Assembly (NCBI RefSeq): GCF_003590775.1 | Contig: NZ_QYUM01000003.1 | Span: forward strand, 1,056,501 to 1,120,500 | Length of the DNA stretch: 64,000 nucleotides | Direction: 5' to 3' | Source: Sphingomonas cavernae | GTDB lineage: Bacteria > Pseudomonadota > Alphaproteobacteria > Sphingomonadales > Sphingomonadaceae | The notes under the pieces: model-generated | What the model saw: only the letters and a program-made list of their open reading frames with translations | What the model was told of the DNA's origin: nothing | Database searches by the model: none | Shown: positions 40,384 to 52,695 of the stretch, piece by piece | How positions within the stretch are numbered: position 1 is the first letter of the stretch | Layout of the letters: each line of letters begins with the position of its first letter | Translations under genes and position numbers: made by a program

Positions 40384-40424
40384 GGGGGCGGCTGAGGGTA
40401 TTTGCCCAGCAATCGGCCGCCTCC
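40384..40424 (+). promoter_or_regulatory. Stem-loop in the ahcY leader
   Basis: GGGGGCGGCTG (40384-40394) pairs with CGGCCGCCTCC (40414-40424) over 11 positions, with a small inner hairpin (GGG/CCC). It lies between the palindrome and the ahcY GTG. It could be the terminator of the upstream gene or an RNA element of ahcY; no known SAH or SAM riboswitch core is evident. Confidence 0.4.
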
Positions 40425-40471
40425 TTTCATGTCGTGCGGCCGCCATTGAATCAGCCGCCAGGAGACATTTT

Positions 40472-41881
40472 GTGGCCACCGCACCCGTTGCCGACACCAA
40501 TGACTACGTCATTCGCGACATCACGCTCGCCGATTTCGGCCGCAAGGAAATCGACATCGCTGAAACCGAAATGCCCGGCCTGATGGCGCTGCGCAGCGAA
40601 TATGGTGCGGCGCAGCCGCTCAAGGGTGCGCGCATCACCGGTTCGCTCCACATGACGATTCAGACCGCGGTGCTGATCGAGACGCTGACAGCGCTTGGCG
40701 CGGACGTCCGCTGGGCGACGTGCAACATTTTCTCGACGCAGGATCACGCCGCGGCCGCGATCGCGGCGTCGGGCGTTCCCGTGTTCGCGGTCAAGGGCGA
40801 GAGCCTCGCCGAATATTGGGATTATGTCGGCTCGATCTTCGATTGGGGCGATGAAACCTGCAACATGATCCTCGACGATGGCGGCGACGCGACGATGTTT
40901 GCGCTCTGGGGCGCCAAGCTCGAAGCCGGCCAGACGATGCCCGAGCCCGAGAACGACGAAGAAGTCGAGATGCAGCGCGCGCTGAAGGCGTTCATCGCCC
41001 GCAAGCCCGGCTACCTCACCGAGACCGTCAAGAACATCAAGGGCGTTTCGGAAGAAACCACGACCGGCGTTCACCGCCTTTACGCGATCGCCAAGAAGGG
41101 CGAGCTGCCTTTCCCCGCGATCAACGTGAATGACAGCGTGACCAAGTCGAAGTTCGACAATCTCTATGGCTGCAAGGAATCGCTGGTCGACGCGATCCGT
41201 CGCGGCACCGACGTCATGCTCGCGGGCAAGGTCGCCTGCGTCGCTGGCTTCGGCGATGTCGGCAAGGGCTCGGCGCAGTCGCTGCGCAATGGCGGTGCGC
41301 GCGTGCTCGTCACCGAGGTTGATCCGATCTGCGCGCTTCAGGCCGCGATGGAGGGCTTTGAAGTCGTGACGATGGAAGAGGCCGTCACGCGCGCCGACAT
41401 CTTCTGCACCGCCACGGGCAATGCCGATGTCATCACCGCCGATCACATGAAGGCGATGAAGAACATGGCGATCGTCTGCAACATTGGCCATTTCGACAGC
41501 GAGATCCAGATTTCCGCGCTCTCGAACTACAAGTGGACCGAAGTGAAGCCGCAGGTCGACCTCGTCGAGTTTCCCGACGGCAAGCAGATCATCATCCTGT
41601 CCAAGGGCCGCCTCGTGAACCTCGGCAACGCGACGGGCCACCCGAGCTTCGTGATGTCGTCGAGCTTCACCAACCAGGTGCTCGCGCAGATCGAGCTGTG
41701 GGGCAATTCGGCAGCCTATCAGAACGATGTCTACGTCCTGCCCAAGCATCTCGACGAAAAGGTCGCGATGCTCCACCTCGAAAAGCTGGGCGTGAAGCTG
41801 ACCACGCTGACGAAGAAGCAGGCCGACTATATCGGCGTGCCGGTCGAAGGTCCGTTCAAGCCCGATCATTACCGTTACTGA
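40472..41881 (+). CDS. ahcY: Adenosylhomocysteinase (S-adenosylhomocysteine hydrolase)
   Basis: A 469-residue NAD-dependent enzyme that splits SAH to adenosine and homocysteine, keeping methylation reactions going. Visible signatures are [16 protein letters not shown], the NAD loop [16 protein letters not shown], and the C-terminal [10 protein letters not shown]. The 40-residue insertion typical of many bacterial SAH hydrolases is present ([19 protein letters not shown]). GTG 40472 follows AGGAGA at six bases, so the longer frame upstream is rejected. A terminator follows. Confidence 0.97.
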   Translation: MATAPVADTNDYVIRDITLADFGRKEIDIAETEMPGLMALRSEYGAAQPLKGARITGSLHMTIQTAVLIETLTALGADVRWATCNIFSTQDHAAAAIAASGVPVFAVKGESLAEYWDYVGSIFDWGDETCNMILDDGGDATMFALWGAKLEAGQTMPEPENDEEVEMQRALKAFIARKPGYLTETVKNIKGVSEETTTGVHRLYAIAKKGELPFPAINVNDSVTKSKFDNLYGCKESLVDAIRRGTDVMLAGKVACVAGFGDVGKGSAQSLRNGGARVLVTEVDPICALQAAMEGFEVVTMEEAVTRADIFCTATGNADVITADHMKAMKNMAIVCNIGHFDSEIQISALSNYKWTEVKPQVDLVEFPDGKQIIILSKGRLVNLGNATGHPSFVMSSSFTNQVLAQIELWGNSAAYQNDVYVLPKHLDEKVAMLHLEKLGVKLTTLTKKQADYIGVPVEGPFKPDHYRY

Positions 41882-41901
41882 TCGCGTTCACCGCGAAGCT
41901 G

Positions 41902-41935
41902 AAAAGGGCTCCCGGTATCCGGGGGCCCTTTTTTG
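41902..41935 (+). terminator. Rho-independent terminator after ahcY
   Basis: AAAAGGGCTCCCGG pairs with CCGGGGGCCCTTTT around a TAT loop, followed by TTG. It lies 20 bases after the ahcY stop. Confidence 0.9.
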
Positions 41936-41969
41936 TCGCCCCGGTCGCGGGTTGTAGGCGCCAGCCCAA

Positions 41970-42007
41970 CAAAAAAAAGGGGGCCGGAGCAATGCTCCGA
42001 CCCCAAA
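41970..42007 (-). terminator. Rho-independent terminator of the TonB receptor gene
   Basis: On the minus strand, GGGGTCGGAGC-ATT-GCTCCGGCCCCC is followed by eight T. It lies 19 bases after the receptor stop and faces the ahcY terminator. Confidence 0.92.
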
Positions 42008-42025
42008 ATGCGTTGGTGTTCCGCG

Positions 42026-45000
42026 TCAGAACTTGGCGGTGGCGCCAGCGTAGAAAAAGCGGCCGATATTGCTGTAAATCCCACTGCCGGCGCCGATCCC
42101 CGTCTGGCCGAGCGGGGGCAGGCGATTGGTGACGTTGTCGATGCCGAAGTAAAAGTTGAACTTGTCGGTGGCATCCAGCGCGACGCGAATGTCGTGATAG
42201 ACCACCGTCGGATAGAACTTGCGGTCCGCCCAGTCGGCATTCTGCGGCGGACGGCCCTGCTTGGGGAAGAAGTCCTCATATTGCGCGGTGTTGAGGATCA
42301 TCTTTCCGAGGTAGCGCATCTGGTAGCCGATCGACCACGGCCCCGTCTTCAGGTTGACGTTCCAGTTGAACGCATCCTTGGGATCGCCAAGTTCGAGCAG
42401 CAACTGGTTGGCGCGACCGGGATCGGTGGGGAACAGGAACTGGTCGTTCTGCAAGGCGCGCGTGTAGATGACGCGCGTGTTGAGATCGCCGATACCCTCG
42501 ATATTGTGCTGATAGCTCGCCTGCACGTCGATGCCGCGCACCTTGAGGCTGGCGTAGTTCAGCAGCACCTGCTGCAGGCTTCCTTCGAGGATGCGGCCCG
42601 GAATTTCGCCACGCGGTCCGCCGCCGGCGCCTGCGCGCTGGAACAGGTCGCAGAACTGGTTGTTGAGATCAGCAGCATCATAACAGGCGTTGACGATCTG
42701 CTGCGCGGTCGGCGCGGTGATCACGTCCTTCACCTTGATATCGTAATAGTCGGCTGAGATGGCGAAGCCCGGCAGGAAGCGCGGCTGGAACACGCCACCG
42801 ACTACGATCGAATCGGATGTCTCTTCCTTCAGATTTTCGTTGCCGCCGGAAACGAACTCGAGCGTCGCGGCATATTGATAGTTGAAGTTCGCGGGGACGC
42901 CGGCCGCTCGGCAGTTCGCCGCGCGGGTGGAAGAGCCGGTGCCGATCTGGTCGAGCGCACAGGGGTCCGCGAAAGCCCCGAAATTTTGCCCCAGAGGCGC
43001 ATAGAGTTCGGTCAGGTTCGGTGCGCGCACCGATCGGGCATAGTTGGCGCGGAAGCGGATGTCGGGGATCGGGGCCCATTCGACGCCGCCATTGTAGGCG
43101 TAGACTGTCCCCGTGGAGCCCTTGTAGTCTGCAATGCGACCCGCTGCGTTGAAGGTCAGCTCGTGGAAGAAGGGAACGTCCTTCAGAACCGGAATTCTGA
43201 GTTCGCCATAGGCTTCCTTCACCTCGAAGGCGGGTGGGTCGAAGATTGGAAGCGCGTTGTAGAAGGTCAGCCCCGCCGCAACCAGCGGATCGACCGCTTG
43301 GTAGTTCGTTTCACGACGATACTCCAGGCCGGCCGCAAAGCCTACTGGCCCGCCCGGAAGCTCGAAGAGCTGGCTGAGATCGCCCGCGATCGAACCGCCC
43401 GCGACGAATTGGGTGATCTTGCCCTTCGAGACGGTGTCCTGAACCACATAGTTGCGGGCGGCATCGGTGACGTTGCCGCTACCGAACAGGTTAAGCGGCA
43501 CGCACTGCGCTACGTCATTGGCCAGCGCGTTCCGGGCGTAGGCCGGGTCGGCGGCTTGCTCAAACGCGATCCTTGCTGCCGGATCGATTCTGGCGCGGCA
43601 AACGATGTTCCCCGAGGCCGGATCGCGCACCGCATCGATTGCGAGCAGGAAACGCTGGAGGTTCAGATTGCCCAGAACCTTGGTGTCTTCGTTGAATTCG
43701 CCGTAATTGATTGCGGCTTCGTACGACCAGTCGTCGTTGAAAGTGCCGCGAGCACCCGCGACGATGCGATAGGTCTCTCGCCTGGCCTCTTCCTGGCGGA
43801 CGCCGAGATCGACCATGTTCTTGTTCAGGTAGAAGCCGGATTGATCGGCGTCGTTGATACCGTCCCCGGTAGCTTCGTCATCGTCGGTGCCGAGAACCCC
43901 GTCATCGCCAGGGAGGAAAGCGCCGAAGAAATCGCCATACGCATTCCGAATCACACCGCGCGCCTGATCGGTCAGAAAGGGATTGTCGGTGTAGAAGATC
44001 TCGCGGGGTGAGCCGTATGTGCCGCCGCGTGCCAGAAATGCCGGGCCGCTGGCGCTGCCAAGCGAATCGGTGCGGACATATTTGGCCTCAATGAATGGCT
44101 CGAACGCGTCGCTGACCGTGAAGTGTCCGAGCAGATTGACGCTGTAGCGATCAAGACGCGGATAGAGCCCCACTTCCTTGCCGCTGCGGAAGTTGTCGCC
44201 ATTGCCGCCAACGAACGAACCATTGCCGGTGCCGATCCGCTGCCCAGTCTGGGCCACCAGCGTGCCGTTGGGCATGAAGAGATAAGGAGTCGGATAGCGT
44301 GGGGTGTAAAAATTCTCGATCGTACCGCCGTTCGAATAGACCGCATTTCGAATGTCGCGAACAAAGATGCGGTCGGGATTTCCATCGCTGCCATTCACTG
44401 CCCTGGCGGGATCGGTGTCGACGACGACGAACCCATCCACGTTCCGCAGATTGGGACGGCCCGGCGCATACCAGTCGTCATTGTGCGAATATTCGAAATT
44501 GACCGCGATGTTACCGCGGCCGTCGGCAAAATTGGTGCCGGCAACTGCGCTTAGAAATGAAGCCCCGGCATCGCCATATTTGCTGATTCCGCCCTGGCCG
44601 CGCAGTTGGACTCCCTCGAAGTCGCGCTTGAGCACGAAGTTGACCACGCCCGCGATCGCGTCCGAACCGTAGACCGCAGAGCTGCCGCCCGTGACGATAT
44701 CGACGCGCTCGATCAGGTCGGTCGGGATCTGGTTGGTATCGACCGATGAGGCGTTGTTCAGGATGTCCGCGGAAACGTGGCGACGGCCATTCTGCAGCAC
44801 CAGAGTGCGCTGCGTACCGAGACCGCGAAGGTCGAGCAGGTTGAGGCCTGCGGTGCCAAGATTTCGCGTCGAGTTCGACTGGCTGATAGTGGAGCGCAAC
44901 TGGGGAAGCTCGTTGAGTACGTCGCCGATCGAGGTTTGGCCGGTCTGGAAGAACTCCTCGCCGCTGACCGTGGTCACGGGCACGGCTTCTTCCAGATCGG

Positions 45001-45181
45001 GCCTGCGGATGCGCGAGCCGGTGACGACGATGGCGTCGTCCGCCGCGCTTTCCGCCTCTGCCTCCGCTTCGGGCGCCAGCGGCGCATCTTGGGCATGCGA
45101 CATCTGTGTGAGTGAAAGAACGGCGCCGAGAATTGCGGCAGAACGAATAGAAGTGGCGCCTAGAAAATGTGCCTTGCGCAT
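42026..45181 (-). CDS. TonB-dependent outer-membrane receptor
   Basis: A 1051-residue receptor. Signal peptide ends near SHAQ. A TonB-box-like DDAIVVTGSRI starts the mature protein, then the plug (EEFFQTGQTSIGDVLNELPQLRS, RTLVLQNGRRHV, RVDIVTGGSSAVYGSDAIAGVVNFVLKRD) and a 22-strand barrel ending with a Phe (GRFFYAGATAKF). A stretch reading DDDEATGDGINDADQSG resembles a calcium-binding thrombospondin type 3 repeat. Substrate unknown; the divergent exported amidohydrolase suggests peptides or amide compounds. It has its own terminator. Confidence 0.95.
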   Translation of the reverse strand: MRKAHFLGATSIRSAAILGAVLSLTQMSHAQDAPLAPEAEAEAESAADDAIVVTGSRIRRPDLEEAVPVTTVSGEEFFQTGQTSIGDVLNELPQLRSTISQSNSTRNLGTAGLNLLDLRGLGTQRTLVLQNGRRHVSADILNNASSVDTNQIPTDLIERVDIVTGGSSAVYGSDAIAGVVNFVLKRDFEGVQLRGQGGISKYGDAGASFLSAVAGTNFADGRGNIAVNFEYSHNDDWYAPGRPNLRNVDGFVVVDTDPARAVNGSDGNPDRIFVRDIRNAVYSNGGTIENFYTPRYPTPYLFMPNGTLVAQTGQRIGTGNGSFVGGNGDNFRSGKEVGLYPRLDRYSVNLLGHFTVSDAFEPFIEAKYVRTDSLGSASGPAFLARGGTYGSPREIFYTDNPFLTDQARGVIRNAYGDFFGAFLPGDDGVLGTDDDEATGDGINDADQSGFYLNKNMVDLGVRQEEARRETYRIVAGARGTFNDDWSYEAAINYGEFNEDTKVLGNLNLQRFLLAIDAVRDPASGNIVCRARIDPAARIAFEQAADPAYARNALANDVAQCVPLNLFGSGNVTDAARNYVVQDTVSKGKITQFVAGGSIAGDLSQLFELPGGPVGFAAGLEYRRETNYQAVDPLVAAGLTFYNALPIFDPPAFEVKEAYGELRIPVLKDVPFFHELTFNAAGRIADYKGSTGTVYAYNGGVEWAPIPDIRFRANYARSVRAPNLTELYAPLGQNFGAFADPCALDQIGTGSSTRAANCRAAGVPANFNYQYAATLEFVSGGNENLKEETSDSIVVGGVFQPRFLPGFAISADYYDIKVKDVITAPTAQQIVNACYDAADLNNQFCDLFQRAGAGGGPRGEIPGRILEGSLQQVLLNYASLKVRGIDVQASYQHNIEGIGDLNTRVIYTRALQNDQFLFPTDPGRANQLLLELGDPKDAFNWNVNLKTGPWSIGYQMRYLGKMILNTAQYEDFFPKQGRPPQNADWADRKFYPTVVYHDIRVALDATDKFNFYFGIDNVTNRLPPLGQTGIGAGSGIYSNIGRFFYAGATAKF

Positions 45182-45435
45182 GATCGCATCCCATCAACTG
45201 AACTTTGGATGAACGACCCTTGTGTGAATGATGACTTCAATCAACTTCTGTAGCTTCACAGTATCGTGTAAATACCATGTTTTGTTCAGTAATTGTTGCA
45301 ACGGGGTCACAGTAAGGTACGCACCGGCCAGCGACAGTTTTCGACCAACGACGCTTTGCCTTCGGCGACTGTCGTCATAGAAGCTTCGCGCACGCGTCGC
45401 TGGGAGCGGTGACGCGACGGGAGGAGAAAAAAACC

Positions 45436-48681
<3,246 letters not shown>

Positions 48682-48685
48682 TTTC

Positions 48686-48717
48686 CCAAGTGCCCCGGCG
48701 AAGGCCGGGGCACTTGG
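48686..48717 (+). terminator. Hairpin after the amidohydrolase gene
   Basis: CCAAGTGCCCCGGC-GAAG-GCCGGGGCACTTGG is a perfect 14-bp stem, five bases after the stop codon, followed by TGTTT. Works as a terminator or repeat. Confidence 0.65.
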
Positions 48718-48754
48718 TGTTTCCAAATCGGCGAAACAAATTCCAGACCTTGAT

Positions 48755-48870
48755 CGCTTCAGGTTGAATCAACCTGAAGCGTGAATCACGGTCTTAACCG
48801 TTAGAATAGAGCCTGATTTACGGTATCTGCGGAAGCACGAAGTGCTTCCACCTCAACCGATCAGGCTCTA
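48755..48870. repeat. Nested palindromes upstream of divL
   Basis: Three inverted repeats in 116 bases: CGCTTCAGGTT at 48755-48765 with AACCTGAAGCG at 48771-48781; TAGAGCCTGAT at 48807-48817 with ATCAGGCTCTA at 48860-48870; and inside this GGAAGCAC at 48831-48838 with GTGCTTCC at 48842-48849. They fill the divL leader. A lone TTAACC (48794-48799) also fits a CtrA half-site. Confidence 0.75.
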
Positions 48871-48911
48871 ATGACATCGATGATGTTTACGCCTGACCGG
48901 GACCGCCGCAA

Positions 48912-51266
48912 TTGATCAACGATTCGCCGTTCGTTTCGATCGCGATCGGCGTCGCGCTTGCGCTGTGGCTGGGACTCTCCGCCTGGGCGCTCTACACGGG
49001 GCTCAGGATGCGTGGCCGCGCAGCGCGTGCAGAGCGAGAGGCCGGCCGTCTCGCCGAACTGCTCGAATCCGCGCCGGCCTTGCCGATGATCGTGCGTCCC
49101 GACGGACGGATTGAGGCTTCGGAGCGGCTGGGCGACTGGCTGGGGCTGGCGCGGGTTCCCAATTTCCTCGCCGATCTGACCGCCGAGGATGTGGGGCTGT
49201 CCGAAGAGGATTCGGCGGCGCTGGTGCGCGACGTCGCTGCGGCGCAGAAATCAGGCAAGAGCTTCACGCGCGCCGCGCGCGCAAAGGGCTCCGCGCGCAC
49301 GCTGCTGATCCGGGGCGCGGTCGCGGGGCCGCGGCTCGCTGAACCGGGAAGCGTCATCCTCTGGGTTTTCGACGCGACCGAGAGCCAGACCGAAATCGGC
49401 CGGCTCGGCACCGAGGTGACCCGGCTCGCGCGCGCCTTCGAGGCGCTGGCCGGGCTTATCGAGGCATCGCCCTTTCCAATGTGGCATCGCGGGTCGGATC
49501 TGCGGCTGACGCTCGTCAACAGTGCCTATGTGAAGGCTGTCGAGGGGGCGGGCGCCACCGATGTCATAGAACGCGGGCTTGAGCTGGTCGAATCGAGCGG
49601 CGGGCGCTCGCCCTTCGCGATGGCCGCGGCCGCGCGCGAGGCCAATCAGGTGATGACGCGCACTGTCCCCGCCACCATCGGTGGTGAGCGCCGGATGATG
49701 CGCGTCGTCGACGTCCCCATCGGTGACGCGGGCGTCGCGGGCTTCGCGATCGATATCGAGGAAACCGAACAGGTCCGCAGCGCCTTTCGGCGCTTCGCAG
49801 CCGCACAGCGCAACATGCTCGACCGTCTGTCGGCGGGCGTTGCGCAGTTCGGGCCCGACCGCGCGCTCGCCTTCAGCAATCAGCCGTTCCAGCGCATCTT
49901 CGCGATGAAGCCCGAATGGCTCGCCGACCGGCCCGAATTCGATCGCGTGCTCGAACGCATGCGTGAAGCCGATCGTATCCCCGAAAGCCGTGATTTTCCG
50001 GGCTGGAAAGCGGAGCGCCGCGGCTGGTTCACATCGATCGAGGGCGCGGTCGAGGAAAGCTGGCTGCTACCCGGCGGAACGCATCTGCGCGTCGTGGCGC
50101 AGCCCTTGCCCGATGGCGGACTGTTGCTGATCTTCGAGGACCGGACCGAACAGGTTCAGCTCGAAAGCGCGCGCGATACGCTGCTGCGCGTGCGCACGGC
50201 CACCTTCAACAACCTGTTCGAAGCGATCGGCGTGTTCGCGGCCGACGGCCGCCTCAACATGTGGAACGATCGTTTCCGTGAGATCTGGGGCTTCGAGGAG
50301 GCGTTCCTCTCAACGCATCCGCGCGTCGACCTGCTGACGAGCGCGGCGGCTGAGCAGCTCGCAAATCCTGCGCGCGCCAAGCTGATCCGCGAGCTGGTCC
50401 GTGTCGCGACGGTCGACCGGCGTCAGCGCAATGGTCGCGTCGCGCTGAAGGATGGGCGGCATTTCGAGTTCGCCGCAGTGCCATTGCCCGACGGCAATGC
50501 GCTCTTCACCATGCTCGACATTTCCGACAGCCGCCGCATCGAGCAGGCGCTTCGCGATCGCAACGAAGCGCTCGAGGAAGCCGACCGCGTCAAGACCGCT
50601 TTTGTCGCCAACATGAGCTACGAGTTGCGCACCCCGCTTACTTCGATCGGCGGTTTCGCCGAGATGATGAAGGAAGGCTATGCTGGCGAGCTGGGCGATC
50701 AGGCCAGGGACTATGTCGGCGCTATCCTCGACTCGGTGGCGCGGCTCGGCGTGCTGATCGACGGCGTTCTCGATCTGACGCAGAGCGACGCGGGCGGTTT
50801 TCCGATGGACCTGGCCCCCGTCGATCTGCGCGCGCTCGCCGAAGCTGTCGCGGACGACCATCTCGGAGCAATGACGGCCGGGGCGCTCGATTTCGCGGTC
50901 GAGATCGATCCTTCGCTTGGCCAGATATCGGGCGATGCGAAGCGGCTGGGGCAGGCGATGGGCCATATGCTCAAGAACGCGATCGCGCTGACACCTGAGG
51001 GCGGCCGCGTCCTGCTCCATGGCAGCGGCGATGAAAAGGCCGCGCGGATCATCGTTTCCGATAACGGCCAGGGCATCGCCGAAAAGGAGCAGGCGCGCGT
51101 CTTCGATCGCTTCAGCCGCGCCGCCGAGCGGAGTCCCGATGGCGACGATGCCTTTGGCCTCGGCCTCCCGCTCGCACGCCAATATGCCCAGGCGCATGGC
51201 GGAACGCTCATGCTCTATTCCGAGCCGGGCGAGGGGACGGTGCTGACACTTGAGCTGCCGCGATGA
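48912..51266 (+). CDS. divL: DivL-like PAS-domain histidine kinase homologue with Tyr in place of His
   Basis: A 784-residue protein: an N-terminal membrane anchor (AIGVALALWLGLSAWALYTG), a long PAS-containing region (about 40-540) and HisKA/HATPase domains. The H-box reads VANMSYELRTPLTSI: Tyr570 replaces the phospho-accepting His. This and the length match Caulobacter DivL (769 residues, Tyr550), which controls the CckA-CtrA cell-cycle pathway together with DivK. ATP-site motifs remain (HMLKNAIALTP, VSDNGQGI, FGLGLPLA). TTG start at 48912. It heads the operon with tsaE. Confidence 0.9.
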   Translation: MINDSPFVSIAIGVALALWLGLSAWALYTGLRMRGRAARAEREAGRLAELLESAPALPMIVRPDGRIEASERLGDWLGLARVPNFLADLTAEDVGLSEEDSAALVRDVAAAQKSGKSFTRAARAKGSARTLLIRGAVAGPRLAEPGSVILWVFDATESQTEIGRLGTEVTRLARAFEALAGLIEASPFPMWHRGSDLRLTLVNSAYVKAVEGAGATDVIERGLELVESSGGRSPFAMAAAAREANQVMTRTVPATIGGERRMMRVVDVPIGDAGVAGFAIDIEETEQVRSAFRRFAAAQRNMLDRLSAGVAQFGPDRALAFSNQPFQRIFAMKPEWLADRPEFDRVLERMREADRIPESRDFPGWKAERRGWFTSIEGAVEESWLLPGGTHLRVVAQPLPDGGLLLIFEDRTEQVQLESARDTLLRVRTATFNNLFEAIGVFAADGRLNMWNDRFREIWGFEEAFLSTHPRVDLLTSAAAEQLANPARAKLIRELVRVATVDRRQRNGRVALKDGRHFEFAAVPLPDGNALFTMLDISDSRRIEQALRDRNEALEEADRVKTAFVANMSYELRTPLTSIGGFAEMMKEGYAGELGDQARDYVGAILDSVARLGVLIDGVLDLTQSDAGGFPMDLAPVDLRALAEAVADDHLGAMTAGALDFAVEIDPSLGQISGDAKRLGQAMGHMLKNAIALTPEGGRVLLHGSGDEKAARIIVSDNGQGIAEKEQARVFDRFSRAAERSPDGDDAFGLGLPLARQYAQAHGGTLMLYSEPGEGTVLTLELPR

Positions 51267-51709
51267 TCCGCCTCGACGACGAGGCTGCAACGCTGGCGCT
51301 GGGCGCCGCGATGGCAAAGCGCGTGCGTGCGGGTGACGTCATCGCGCTTTCGGGCGACCTCGGCACCGGCAAGACGACGCTGGCGCGTGGCCTGCTCGCC
51401 GCACTTGGCCTTGACGAAGAAGCGCCAAGCCCCAGCTTCGCGATCGTCCAGCCCTATGAACCGCCCGAAGTCAGCATACCGGTGGCGCATGTCGACCTCT
51501 ATCGGCTCGACGATCCCGAGGATGCGCTCGAACTCGGACTCGACGACATGCGCGGCGACAGCGTGCTGCTGATCGAATGGCCCGAACGGCTGGGCGATGC
51601 GCTCTGGCCCGACGCGCTGCGACTCGCCTTTGAGCGGACCGCGGACGGCGCACGCGTCTTGACAGCGACGGTGCCGTCGTCATGGGAAGGGCGATGGCCA
51701 CCGACATGA
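51263..51709 (+). CDS. tsaE: TsaE, ATPase of tRNA t6A synthesis
   Basis: A 148-residue P-loop ATPase needed, with TsaB/D/C, to make t6A37 in ANN-decoding tRNAs. Walker A GDLGTGKTT is at 31-39; HVDLYRLDDPEDALELGLDD and LLIEWPERL follow. The window also encodes MtaB, which thiomethylates t6A. The ATG overlaps the divL stop by four bases, an arrangement also known next to divL elsewhere in alphaproteobacteria (recollection). Confidence 0.94.
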   Translation: MIRLDDEAATLALGAAMAKRVRAGDVIALSGDLGTGKTTLARGLLAALGLDEEAPSPSFAIVQPYEPPEVSIPVAHVDLYRLDDPEDALELGLDDMRGDSVLLIEWPERLGDALWPDALRLAFERTADGARVLTATVPSSWEGRWPPT

Positions 51710-52695
51710 TTCCGCCCGCCGCTGCCCCCGCATTCCTCGCCGCGCACGGCTGGGACGGCGCAGAGATCCTGCCGCTCGCGGGTGACGCATCCTTCCGCCG
51801 TTATTTCCGCGTGATCGAGCCCGGCCGACAGGCTGTGCTGATGGATGCGCCGCCGCCGCACGAGGATCCGCGTCCCTTCATCCATATCGCCGAGCATTTG
51901 ATCGAGCTTGGCTTTGCTGCGCCGCGAATTCTGGCGACCGACCTTGATAATGGCCTCGTGCTTCTCGAGGATTTCGGCGATGCGCGCATGCGCGAGGTCG
52001 TCGACGCCGCGCCGGAGAGCGAGCAGCGCATCTATGCCGACGCGGTCACGCTGCTGGCGCTGCTTCATCGTCATGACGCCGCCAACATCGCCCCCTATGA
52101 CCGCGCGCAATATTTGCGCGAGGCCAATCTGCTCGTCGAATGGTATTGCCCCGCCGTGGGCCTTGACGTTGATGCGGCGGGCTATGAGGCGGCGTGGGAC
52201 GAGGCCATGGCCGAGCTTTACGATCCCGATGTGCGCAGCGTGACGGTGCTGCGCGACTATCACGCCGAAAACATCATGCTGATCGATGGCCGCGATGGCG
52301 TCGACGGGCTCGGCCTGCTCGATTTCCAGGATGCGCTGGCGGGGCATCCCGCCTATGACCTCGTCTCGTTGCTCCAGGACGCGCGTCGTGACGTTTCGCC
52401 CGAGCTCGAGGCGGAGATGATCGCGCATTATCATGCCGAAACCGGGAATAACGGCCAGTTCGATGCCGCCTATGCACTGCTCGGTGCGCAGCGAAACGCC
52501 AAGATCATCGGCATCTTCACGCGCTTGTGGAAGCGCGACGGCAAGGCGCGCTATCTCTCCTTCCTGCCGCGCGTCTGGGACTATCTGGAGCGCGACCTCG
52601 CGCATCCCGCGCTCGCGCCGGTTGCGCGCTGGTTCGACGCCAATATCCCCGCCGACAAGCGCGCGCCTGCCTGGAAGACGATGGCCGACGCATGA
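51694..52695 (+). CDS. amgK: AmgK-like N-acetylmuramate/N-acetylglucosamine kinase
   Basis: A 333-residue aminoglycoside-phosphotransferase-fold kinase. GDASFRRYFRV, the catalytic LRDYHAENIM, and LLDFQDALAGHPAYDL are typical. In the AmgK-MurU salvage route it phosphorylates MurNAc at the anomeric carbon; the next gene is murU, which supports the call. ATG 51694 is preferred over 51682; it overlaps the tsaE stop by 16 bases. Confidence 0.9.
   Translation: MATDMIPPAAAPAFLAAHGWDGAEILPLAGDASFRRYFRVIEPGRQAVLMDAPPPHEDPRPFIHIAEHLIELGFAAPRILATDLDNGLVLLEDFGDARMREVVDAAPESEQRIYADAVTLLALLHRHDAANIAPYDRAQYLREANLLVEWYCPAVGLDVDAAGYEAAWDEAMAELYDPDVRSVTVLRDYHAENIMLIDGRDGVDGLGLLDFQDALAGHPAYDLVSLLQDARRDVSPELEAEMIAHYHAETGNNGQFDAAYALLGAQRNAKIIGIFTRLWKRDGKARYLSFLPRVWDYLERDLAHPALAPVARWFDANIPADKRAPAWKTMADA

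Noticed and set aside
40376-40471. SAH or SAM riboswitch upstream of ahcY
   Set aside because: The hairpin is real, but I could not find the conserved core of any known SAM or SAH riboswitch class.
40451-41869. 472-codon minus-strand frame over ahcY
   Set aside because: Antisense shadow of a highly conserved gene.
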